Shown here one piece after another: positions 1-5,438 of a DNA stretch of 11,943 nucleotides. Position 1 is the first letter of the stretch; each line of letters starts with the position of its first letter. Origin of the DNA: JBQCHF01 sp051953655 (GTDB lineage Bacteria > Actinomycetota > Actinomycetes > Motilibacterales > Motilibacteraceae). The position numbers were made by a program, and so were the translations under genes. Where the stretch lies: contig JBQCIO010000003.1 of assembly GCA_051953655.1 (NCBI GenBank), forward strand, positions 1-11,943, written 5' to 3'. The notes below the pieces were generated by a model that saw only the letters and a program-made list of their open reading frames with translations, did no database searches and was not told the origin of the DNA.

Positions 1-586
1 CGGGCTCCGCCGGTGGCGGCGCGCCCAGGCCGGCGGCACGGGCCGCGCCGAGGTAGCCCAGCCCCCAGCGCTGCAGCGCGGCGAGGGTGGCGGCGGCGCT
101 GATCGCGGCCGCCACCGCCTCGACGTCGAGACCGCCGGCCCCCGGGGACGGCGTGGGCAGCACCACGACCCGGGCCCGCTGCCCGCGCTGCGCCTCCGGC
201 AGCGGCAGCGGTCCCGCGCGCAGGTGCTCCTCGGCCACCACGAGGACGTGCGGGCGCAGCAGGGCGAGCAGGGTGGCGGGCGGGCGGTGCGTGGTGACGT
301 GGGCGGTCGCCGGACCCGGGTCGAGCCCGGCCAGGTGCAGGGCGCGACGGACGTCGACGGCCTGCTCGGGCAGGGCCACCGCCACCACCCGGCACCGCGC
401 CGTCGCCGCCTCGCGCACCGCCACCACCGTCCGCTCGTCCGTGGGCCCGCGACCGGCACCTGACCGCTCGGTGGACCGGCGGGTCGCCGGGGGCCGACCG
501 GAGGACTTCCCGGGCCGCACCCAGAGCATGCGCCCGCGGCGGTGCCGGCGCCCGTGGATCACCCGGACAGCGGAGATCCAGGGCAT
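1..586 (-). CDS. Unrecognised protein downstream of whiB, 3' end outside window
   Basis: An open frame runs leftwards from an ATG at 584-586 and leaves the window without a stop, giving at least 195 residues. I do not recognise the family. The first ~55 residues are basic and low in complexity (many R, G, P, S). From about residue 60 there is a more protein-like part with alternating hydrophobic strands (for example CRVVAVALPEQ, RPHVLVVAEEHL, ARVVVLPTP), compatible with an alpha/beta Rossmann- or receiver-like fold, but I see no diagnostic motif. Codons are strongly GC at third positions, supporting a real gene. It begins 22 nt after the whiB stop, so it is probably co-transcribed with it. 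An AGGAG lies only 2 nt before the ATG, which is close for a ribosome binding site; an in-frame ATG at 528-530 is an alternative start. A palindrome overlaps the start. Reality of the frame is fairly likely; function is unknown. Confidence 0.55.
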   Translation of the reverse strand, partial: MPWISAVRVIHGRRHRRGRMLWVRPGKSSGRPPATRRSTERSGAGRGPTDERTVVAVREAATARCRVVAVALPEQAVDVRRALHLAGLDPGPATAHVTTHRPPATLLALLRPHVLVVAEEHLRAGPLPLPEAQRGQRARVVVLPTPSPGAGGLDVEAVAAAISAAATLAALQRWGLGYLGAARAAGLGAPPPAEP

Positions 587-605
587 GACTCCTGAGACAT
601 GCCCT
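580..605. promoter_or_regulatory. Imperfect 26-bp palindrome at the whiB/next-gene junction
   Basis: The outer arms AGGGCATG (580-587) and CATGCCCT (598-605) pair perfectly. After one A-A mismatch the inner CTC/GAG (589-591, 594-596) also pairs around a 2-nt centre. It starts 3 nt after the whiB stop codon. On the minus-strand transcript the AGGAG of the following gene falls inside the hairpin and its AUG lies in the 3' arm. It could be a repressor operator, a hairpin that controls translation of the downstream gene, or a terminator after whiB. No U-run follows, which argues mildly against a classical terminator. Confidence 0.5.
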
Positions 606-608
606 AGG

Positions 609-896
609 TCAGCCGGCGGCCACGGCCGCCTGGTAGCGGCGGTGCAGCTCCCCCTCGGACAGGCCGCCCCACAGCCCGTACGGCTCGTGCACCTGAACCG
701 CGTGCGCGAGGCACTCCAGCTGCACCGGGCAGCCGGCGCACACCGCCAGCGCCGCCTCCTCCCGGCGGCGGCGGGCCCCGGCGCGCTCGGCGTCGCCGGC
801 GAAGAACAGCGAGGGGTCGGCGCGGCGGCAGGCGGCCAGGCTCTGCCAGTCCCAGCGGTCGGCGAGCGGTCCGGGCAGGCGAGCGGGCACGACCAC
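609..896 (-). CDS. WhiB-family iron-sulfur transcriptional regulator (WhiB3/WhiD-like)
   Basis: A 95-residue Wbl protein. The four cluster-ligand cysteines are C23, C53, C56 and C62 (C-x29-C-x2-C-x5-C), followed by the G[VI]WGG-type turn GLWGG at 74-78 before a short C-terminal end. Wbl proteins hold a redox- or NO-sensitive [4Fe-4S] cluster and usually act with the primary sigma factor; WhiB3 and WhiD members influence redox homeostasis, lipid metabolism or sporulation. The segment LPGPLADRWDWQ at 7-18 and EPYGLWGGLSE at 71-81 resemble WhiB3/WhiD more than WhiB1 or WhiB2. I chose the GTG at 894-896 because GGGGGA lies 6 nt upstream and the N-terminus then aligns with mycobacterial WhiB3. A GTG at 972-974 would add 26 poorly structured residues and has no ribosome binding site. 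The basic C-terminal DNA-binding tail of WhiB3 is shortened here (ends RRYQAAVAAG). Family certain, subgroup probable. Confidence 0.9.
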   Translation of the reverse strand: MVVPARLPGPLADRWDWQSLAACRRADPSLFFAGDAERAGARRRREEAALAVCAGCPVQLECLAHAVQVHEPYGLWGGLSEGELHRRYQAAVAAG

Positions 897-922
897 GTGC
901 AATCCCCCAAGGGTCGAAGCGT

Positions 923-946
923 CCGGTGCCGACGCCGCGGCACCGG
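923..946 (-). promoter_or_regulatory. Hairpin in the 5' leader of whiB
   Basis: An 8-bp perfect inverted repeat, CCGGTGCC (923-930) and GGCACCGG (939-946), encloses an 8-nt loop. It lies 26 nt upstream of the preferred whiB start and just before its GGGGGA ribosome binding site. If the leader is transcribed, this hairpin could affect translation or transcript stability. If the longer GTG start at 974 is used it would instead be within coding sequence. In DNA this GC-rich an 8-bp dyad can also arise by chance. The rest of 897-1174, the divergent spacer before the CoA-transferase gene, shows no promoter I can defend. Confidence 0.3.
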
Positions 947-1174
947 TCCCGGTGGTGACCGCCGCACCGATCACTGCAGCCGATCATTTCCCGCCGGGCG
1001 GGCGCGGCGGAAGACGCGTCACGCAAAGTTCACGTTCGGGCACGAGGTCCGTTGCGGCCGGTGAGGCCCGATTCGCCGCCTTCCTCGTGCCGTGACGGGC
1101 TGGCCTGCCTCGGCCGGGATCGGGCCGGATCAAGGGACTTCGGGCCGTGGCGGTGGCGGTGCGTCACCGGCAGA

Positions 1175-2422
1175 GTGAGCCGCGTGAAGCTCGTGTCCCC
1201 GGCCGCGCTGGCCGACCTCCTGGCCGCCCTGCCGGCCAGCCTGTCCAGCACCCCCCGCGTCGTCGTGAGCGGCAACTTCGCCACTCCGCACGAGCTGGTG
1301 AAGGTGCTCGACGGCGCCCTGCCGCGGTACGTCCTCAACGCCCTCAACGCCCAGCCGGGGCTGCCGGACCGCGAGGGGGTCACGCTGGAGACGAGCTTCG
1401 TGGGGGCCGGGATGCGCCGCAGCCCGCGGCTGTCCTACGTGCCCTCGCGGCTCTCGCTGGTGCCCCTGCTCTACGGCACCACGCTGGTCCCCGACGTCGT
1501 GCTGCTGCACACGTCGGTCCCGGTGGACGGCACGGTCAGCCTCGGCACGGAGGTCAACGTGCTGCCCGCCGCGGTGGAGGCGGTGCGCGCCCGCGGCGGC
1601 ATCGTGGTGGCGCAGCTGAACCCGCAGATGCCGTACACCTACGGCGACGGGGTGCTGTCCCTGGAGGACGTCGACTACGCCGTCGAGGTGGACGCCCCGC
1701 TGGCCTCGCCGGGGTCGGCGCCCCCCGACGAGCTGTCCCTGGCCATCGGCGAGCGGGTGGCCGCGCGGGTCGGCGACGGCGCCACCCTGCAGCTGGGCAT
1801 CGGCGCGGTGCCCGACGCGGTCCTGCTCGGGCTCACCGGGCGCCGGGGGCTGCGGGTGTGGACCGAGATGTTCAGCGACGGCGTGCTCGCGCTGGACGCC
1901 GCCGGCGCGCTCGACCCGGATGCCGTGCTGACGACGTCGTTCGTGTTCGGCAGCCCCGAGCTCTACCGCTGGATCGACCGCAACCCGCGGGTGCGGCTGC
2001 TGCGCACCGAGAAGACCAACGACCCGGCGCTCATCGCCCGCAACCGGGCCATGACGTCGGTCAACACCGCGCTGCAGGTCGACCTGTTCGCCCAGGCCAA
2101 CGCCTCGCGGATCAACGCCCGGATCTACTCCGGCTTCGGCGGCCAGACCGACTTCATCGTCGGCGCCCTGCACTCCCGCGGCGGCCAGGCGCTCATCGCG
2201 CTGCGGTCGTGGCACCCGCGGGCCGACTGCTCCACGATCGTGCCGCTGGTGGACGAGCCGGTGACCTCCTTCCAGCACTCCGCGGTGGTGACCGAGAACG
2301 GCACCGCCGAGGTGTGGGGCCACGACCAGCGCTCGCAGGCCGCCGCTCTCATCGAGCAGTGCGCCCACCCCTCGGTGCGCGAGGAGCTGTGGGAGGAGGC
2401 GCACGCGCTGGGCCTGGCCTGA
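1175..2422 (+). CDS. Acetyl-CoA hydrolase / CoA-transferase family protein
   Basis: A 415-residue protein of the family that includes acetyl-CoA hydrolase, succinyl-CoA:acetate CoA-transferase and 4-hydroxybutyrate CoA-transferase. These enzymes move CoA between short carboxylic acids through a glutamyl-CoA thioester. Visible family features are QLGIGAVPDAV at 206-216 (CoA-binding loop), VWTEMFSDG at 228-236 with the likely catalytic Glu231, and the glycine-rich GFGGQTDF at 320-327. The length matches the shorter 4-hydroxybutyrate CoA-transferase-like members rather than the ~500-residue Cat1/Ach1 type. The substrate cannot be read from sequence. The start is uncertain: GTG at 1175 and in-frame GTG at 1184 are both plausible and neither has a strong ribosome binding site; the frame stays open further upstream but that part does not look like protein. 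It is divergent from whiB and is followed by the 20-bp inverted repeat and then the glycosylase gene. Confidence 0.85.
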   Translation: MSRVKLVSPAALADLLAALPASLSSTPRVVVSGNFATPHELVKVLDGALPRYVLNALNAQPGLPDREGVTLETSFVGAGMRRSPRLSYVPSRLSLVPLLYGTTLVPDVVLLHTSVPVDGTVSLGTEVNVLPAAVEAVRARGGIVVAQLNPQMPYTYGDGVLSLEDVDYAVEVDAPLASPGSAPPDELSLAIGERVAARVGDGATLQLGIGAVPDAVLLGLTGRRGLRVWTEMFSDGVLALDAAGALDPDAVLTTSFVFGSPELYRWIDRNPRVRLLRTEKTNDPALIARNRAMTSVNTALQVDLFAQANASRINARIYSGFGGQTDFIVGALHSRGGQALIALRSWHPRADCSTIVPLVDEPVTSFQHSAVVTENGTAEVWGHDQRSQAAALIEQCAHPSVREELWEEAHALGLA

Positions 2423-2466
2423 CCGCTCCGGGTCCGGACCGATGGGCGTCCCACCGCCCGGCCCTT

Positions 2467-2566
2467 GACCGTTGTGCGCAGGCGCTCCTTCGCCCGCCCG
2501 GCGTGTCCGTCCCTTTCGTCCGCCGACACCTTCAAGCCGGCCGATCAGCGCCTGCGCACAACGGTC
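2467..2566. repeat. Perfect 20-bp inverted repeat around a 60-nt spacer
   Basis: The left arm (2467-2486, beginning GACCGTTGTGCG) and right arm (2547-2566, ending CGCACAACGGTC) are exact reverse complements over 20 bp; pairing stops on both sides. The spacer at 2487-2546 encodes nothing recognisable and has only a weak internal GTGTC/GACAC pairing. It fills most of the gap between the CoA-transferase stop and the glycosylase start. It could be a small dispersed palindromic element (MITE- or REP-like), a long-stem transcript structure, or a terminator, although no U-run is seen. No target-site duplication is evident at the ends. Confidence 0.75.
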
Positions 2567-2601
2567 GACCCCCGGTGGCCGTCGCGGGGCAGGATGGGGG
2601 C

Positions 2602-3462
2602 GTGCCGGAGCTGCCCGAGGTGGAGGCCCTGGTCGGGGTGCTGCGCGAGCGCGCCGTCGGCCGGGTGGTCGCACGCGTCGACGTCACCGCGATCAGCGTG
2701 CTCAAGACGTTCGACCCGCCGGTCACCAGCCTGGGCGGGCTGGGGGTGACCGGGGCCGAGCGGCGCGGCAAGTTCCTGTGCCTCGACGTCGACGGCCTCT
2801 GGCTGGTCATGCACCTGGCCCGGGGCGGCTGGCTGCAGTGGAAGGACGCGCTGCCGCCGGCGCCGCCGCGGCCGGGCAAGGGGCCGCTCGCGCTGCGGCT
2901 GCACCTCGACGACGGCAGCGGCTTCGACCTGACCGAGGCCGGCACCAAGAAGGGCCTGGCCGTCTGGTGCGTGCGCGACCCCGGCGAGGTGCCGCAGGTG
3001 GCCCGGCTCGGGATCGAGCCGCTGAGCGAGGCCTTCACCGTGGACGCCCTGGCGGCGCTGCTGGCCGGCAACCGGACCCAGGTCAAGGGCCTGCTGCGCG
3101 AGCAGTCGGTGGTGGCCGGCATCGGCAACGCCTACTCCGACGAGGTCCTGCACGTGGCCCGGCTCTCGCCGTTCAAGCCCGCCGGGAACATCACCGCCGA
3201 GGAGGTGCGCACGCTGCACGCCGCGATCGTCGAGACGCTGCGCGATGCGGTGGAGCGCAGCCGGGGCCTGGCTACCGGCAGCCTCAAGGCGGAGAAGAAG
3301 AGCGGGATGCGGGTGCACGGGCGCACCGGTGAGGCGTGCCCGGAGTGCGGCGACGTCGTGCGCGAGGTCTCCTTCGCCGACCGCTCCATGCAGTACTGCG
3401 CCACCTGCCAGACCGGCGGCCAGGTGCTCGCCGACCGGCGGCTGTCCCGGCTGCTCAAGTAG
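2602..3462 (+). CDS. Fpg/Nei family DNA glycosylase/AP lyase with zinc finger
   Basis: A 286-residue base-excision repair enzyme that removes oxidised bases and nicks the resulting abasic site. The N-terminus MPELPEVE, after processing, exposes the catalytic Pro2 (Schiff base) next to Glu3; Lys57 in RRGKFL matches the conserved strand lysine. GIGNAYSDEVL at 173-183 is the helix-two-turn-helix signature, and the C-terminal zinc finger has C246, C249, C266 and C269 with the DNA-contact Arg261 just before YCATC. Length is normal for the family. The usual HLGMxG region is HLARGGWL (71-78), so it belongs to a divergent actinobacterial branch and the base specificity (8-oxoguanine or oxidised pyrimidines) is open. 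The start is GTG with AGGA 7 nt upstream, and the MPELPE motif fixes it. Its last 8 nt overlap the end of the convergent GNAT gene. Confidence 0.93.
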   Translation: MPELPEVEALVGVLRERAVGRVVARVDVTAISVLKTFDPPVTSLGGLGVTGAERRGKFLCLDVDGLWLVMHLARGGWLQWKDALPPAPPRPGKGPLALRLHLDDGSGFDLTEAGTKKGLAVWCVRDPGEVPQVARLGIEPLSEAFTVDALAALLAGNRTQVKGLLREQSVVAGIGNAYSDEVLHVARLSPFKPAGNITAEEVRTLHAAIVETLRDAVERSRGLATGSLKAEKKSGMRVHGRTGEACPECGDVVREVSFADRSMQYCATCQTGGQVLADRRLSRLLK

Positions 3463-4126
3463 CGACCGGCAGCCCGAACCAGGGCAGGCACGGCTCCAGC
3501 CCCTCGACGTCGACCGCGCGACCCTGCCCGGACGCGCGCCACCGCTCGGCCGTCAGCCGCAGGTGCGTCAGCTCGGTGGGGCCGGTCGGGGAGTCGCTCA
3601 GGCTCACGCCGTTGTCCCGGTAGCCCAGGTGCCGGGAGACGCCCAGCGAGGCGCCGTTGTCGGTGCGGGCCGAGGTGATCGCCGCTAGCGCGCCGAGGTG
3701 GTCGAACGCCAGCGCGAGCACCGCCGTCCGCATCGCCACGCCGACGCCGCGGCCGCGGACCGCCGGCACCAGCCAGGAGTGCGAGTCCACGGTGCGCAGG
3801 ACCGGGAAGCCCTCGGCCTCCAGCGCCTGCACCCCGACCACGTCGCCATCGAGCTCGACGGCGAGGTCCAGGCACCACGAGGACGGCGACCAGGTGCCCA
3901 GGGAGCGCCAGTAGCCCTGGTAGAGCAGGCGCCGCCGGTGCTCGGCGAGGTCCTGCCACGGCAGGACGCCCGGTCTCGGGTCGTGCTCGGCGTCGTCGGG
4001 CTGGACGGCGGCCAGGTGCGGCAGGTCGGCCTCGCGCACCGGGCGCAGCCGGACGGCATCGCACCGCAGGCGCAGCCCGAACAGCGGCCAGTGGGTGGTC
4101 AGCGCGTCGTCCGTCGCGTCGGGCAC
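3455..4126 (-). CDS. GNAT-family N-acetyltransferase
   Basis: A 223-residue acetyltransferase of the GNAT fold, which transfers acetyl from acetyl-CoA to an amine. The N-terminal WPLFGLRLRCDAVRLRPV with RLRPVREADL is typical of the RimJ/RimL-like branch. Motif A is the acetyl-CoA pyrophosphate loop RGRGVGVAM at 124-132. It is followed by the motif B region TDNGASLGVSRHLGY at 155-169, where the Asn, Ser and C-terminal LGY are characteristic. I cannot tell the substrate (protein N-terminus, antibiotic or metabolite). The GTG at 4124-4126 was preferred because homologues start shortly before WPLFGLR; a GTG at 4166-4168, with GGGAG 4 nt upstream, would add 14 residues (MRERRSAVACHRGW) and remains possible. 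It is divergent from the acetoacetate-decarboxylase-like gene and overlaps the convergent glycosylase gene by 8 nt. Confidence 0.82.
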   Translation of the reverse strand: MPDATDDALTTHWPLFGLRLRCDAVRLRPVREADLPHLAAVQPDDAEHDPRPGVLPWQDLAEHRRRLLYQGYWRSLGTWSPSSWCLDLAVELDGDVVGVQALEAEGFPVLRTVDSHSWLVPAVRGRGVGVAMRTAVLALAFDHLGALAAITSARTDNGASLGVSRHLGYRDNGVSLSDSPTGPTELTHLRLTAERWRASGQGRAVDVEGLEPCLPWFGLPVAT

Positions 4127-4224
4127 CCACCCACGGTGGCACGCCACCGCCGATCGGCGCTCCCGCACGCCGCTCCCGTCCGTGCCTGCCCGGAGCAGGG
4201 TCGAGGCGGAAGGGGGCGTTCGCG

Positions 4225-5061
4225 ATGGGCGAGCACGAGCGGGTGGGGCAGGTGCGCAGCGGCGAGCTGTTCGTCGGGGTCGAGCAGGCCGGCATGGAGG
4301 TGGCCGGCGGGGTGCCGGCCCCGATCTTCTTCCCCGACGTCGCGTCGGTCATGGTGGTCCTCCTGGCACCCCTCTCGGCCGTCCGCGCGCTGCTCCCCTC
4401 GCCGCGGCTGCGCCCGGTGCAGGTGCTGCCGGGGCGGACCTTCGTGTGGCTCAGTGCCAGCGACCTCCGCGGCGGTGACCTCGGTCCGCACCAGCAGCTC
4501 ATGGTGGGGGTTCCGGTCCGCGTGGACGGCGGGGGGCAGGGGGTGGTCCCCGCGCTCGCCGGCAGCGGCGCCTGGTGGACGGTCGACATGCCGGTCAGCT
4601 CGCCGCACGCCCGCGACGTCGACGTCGAGGTCTTCGGCTTCCCGAGCGAGGTCGCCGAGCTCGACGTCCGGGTGACCGCGACGTCGGCCGAGGTGCGCTG
4701 GCTGCACGAGGGCCGGCTGGTGCTCGAGCTCGACGCGCAGGTGCGCCGGGCACGGCCCTACACCGGCAGCCGGGTGCGGCTGGAGTCGGTGACCGCCAAG
4801 GACGGCCGCCTGCTCGGCGCCTGGTGGATGCTGCGTATCGAGCAGATGTCGGTGTCCCGGCTGCGGCCGTCGCTGCGGCTGCGCCTGGGCGACTCCCCGC
4901 GCGCGGACCGGCTGCGCGGGCTCGGCCTGGAGGGCCGCTGCCTCGGGCTGCACGTCATCCCGCACGCCGAGGGCGTGCTCACCCCGCCGGTGGAGAGCTG
5001 GGACGCCTACGTCGTGCCCTCCCGGCCGCGCAGCGAGCGGCTGGTGGAGGTGGGGCGCTGA
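4225..5061 (+). CDS. Acetoacetate decarboxylase-like superfamily protein
   Basis: A 278-residue protein resembling the acetoacetate decarboxylase (ADC) superfamily: APIFFPDVASVMVVLLAP at 32-49, followed by strand-rich RLRPVQVLPGRTFVWLS and QLMVGVPV at 91-98, and later VFGFPSEVAELDV at 136-148. True ADCs form a Schiff base with a lysine just after the FP of the GFPK(K) motif. Here that place reads FPSE (139-142), and the whole protein has a single lysine, K192, in a different region. The Glu usually before the VP strand is also replaced, by Gln (PHQQ, 88-91). It is therefore probably not a decarboxylase; some ADC-fold proteins act as aldolase-dehydratases or other enzymes. The start ATG has a good ribosome binding site (GGAAGGGGG, ~8 nt upstream). 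It is divergent from the GNAT gene and convergent with the oxidoreductase across a repeat-rich spacer. Family fairly sure, activity unknown. Confidence 0.68.
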   Translation: MGEHERVGQVRSGELFVGVEQAGMEVAGGVPAPIFFPDVASVMVVLLAPLSAVRALLPSPRLRPVQVLPGRTFVWLSASDLRGGDLGPHQQLMVGVPVRVDGGGQGVVPALAGSGAWWTVDMPVSSPHARDVDVEVFGFPSEVAELDVRVTATSAEVRWLHEGRLVLELDAQVRRARPYTGSRVRLESVTAKDGRLLGAWWMLRIEQMSVSRLRPSLRLRLGDSPRADRLRGLGLEGRCLGLHVIPHAEGVLTPPVESWDAYVVPSRPRSERLVEVGR

Positions 5062-5124
5062 GGGGCCAGCCATCGCGCGGTCGTGGGGCGGACCCCGGGC
5101 GGCGTCGGCGGCCGGCGGAGGAGC

Positions 5125-5208
5125 ATGTGCACGGGCAACGGCGCTGGTGACGGCGGGAGCAGGTGCGTGGTCGGCCCCGGCGGCCGGCCCGCGGTCTGTC
5201 ACCGCTGA
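5125..5208 (+). CDS. Possible 27-residue cysteine-containing small protein
   Basis: An ATG at 5125 opens a 27-codon frame ending in TGA at 5206-5208, 63 nt after the ADC-like gene and in the same frame as it. GGAGG ends 3 nt before the ATG, a strong but closely placed ribosome binding site. The peptide begins MCTGNGAGDGG and ends RPAVCHR, with Cys at 2, 14 and 25. Third positions are mostly G or C (24 of 27 codons), but this is weak evidence in such DNA. I do not recognise it. It may be chance. Confidence 0.25.
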   Translation: MCTGNGAGDGGSRCVVGPGGRPAVCHR

Positions 5209-5218
5209 GCGATTGGGT

Positions 5219-5238
5219 GAAGGGACCCTTCGTACGAA
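5219..5238. promoter_or_regulatory. Two overlapping palindromes
   Basis: GAAGGG-A-CCCTTC (5219-5231) is a 6-bp dyad around a single base. It shares its 3' TTC with the perfect 10-bp palindrome TTCGTACGAA (5229-5238). Together they look like a protein-binding site or part of a dispersed intergenic element rather than a transcript hairpin, since the first loop would be one base. No promoter elements can be placed with confidence nearby. Confidence 0.4.
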
Positions 5239-5254
5239 CCTATGGGACAAACTC

Positions 5255-5362
5255 GCCCTTCATCGCACGGGTAGACCGCCGGTGGGCCGCCGGAGCCTCC
5301 CCGCGCCTGGCTCCCCCGTCACCAGCGCCCTTCATCGGACGGGCAGACCGCCGGTGGCCCGC
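5255..5362. repeat. Two imperfect 36-nt direct repeats, 72-nt period
   Basis: Copy 1 (5255-5290) and copy 2 (5327-5362) both begin GCCCTTCATCG and contain AGACCGCCGGTGG; they differ at 3 of 36 positions. The 36 nt between them and the 36 nt after copy 2 are unrelated to each other, so only half of each 72-nt unit is repeated. Two copies with an equal-length spacer are too few for a CRISPR, and no cas gene is near. The best reading is a duplicated intergenic element. Confidence 0.65.
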
Positions 5363-5368
5363 ACGGAC

Positions 5369-5421
5369 GGGGTGAGGGTGACCCTCACTCCCTCTCTGTG
5401 ACTGAAGGTCACCCTCACCCC
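5369..5421. terminator. Long hairpin, probable (bidirectional) terminator
   Basis: A perfect 15-bp inverted repeat, GGGGTGAGGGTGACC (5369-5383) and its complement (5407-5421), surrounds a 23-nt loop. It lies 17 nt beyond the stop of the minus-strand oxidoreductase and also faces the plus-strand ADC-like gene, the expected place for a terminator shared by convergent genes. No U-run follows on either strand, which is common in high-GC actinobacteria. An alternative smaller hairpin GTGAGGG-TGA-CCCTCAC (5372-5388) uses the left arm with itself. Confidence 0.5.
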
Positions 5422-5438
5422 CGAACCAGCCGGGGATC

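Larger units (their letters stand above)
5062..5438. other. Repeat-rich convergent spacer
   Basis: This 377-nt gap lies between the ends of two convergent genes. The first half (to ~5208) holds only the doubtful 27-codon ORF described separately. The second half is packed with palindromes at 5219-5238, two 36-nt near-identical direct repeats and a long hairpin at 5369-5421. Local base composition is less GC-biased than the flanking genes (for example 5211-5260). I see no RNA gene. A frame at 5147-5401 is open but repetitive and does not look like protein. Confidence 0.6.

Noticed and set aside
1147..2601. Upstream extension of the DNA glycosylase frame by 485 codons
   Set aside because: The MPELPE N-terminus requires Pro2 to be exposed, so the enzyme must start at 2602; the upstream part is a shadow of the CoA-transferase gene.
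1130..2674. A 514-codon open frame antisense to the CoA-transferase gene
   Set aside because: It is the mirror frame of a well-supported enzyme gene; its product is low-complexity (R, G, H, Q, A) with no domain, an effect of high third-position GC.
5255..5362. The two 36-nt repeats with a 36-nt spacer as a minimal CRISPR
   Set aside because: Only two copies, 3 mismatches between them and no cas genes or leader; the sequence after copy 2 is occupied by an inverted repeat.
5147..5401. An 84-codon plus-strand frame in the convergent spacer
   Set aside because: Its product contains the duplicated 36-nt element (ALHRTGRPPV twice) and the hairpin arm, has no ribosome binding site and no recognisable domain.
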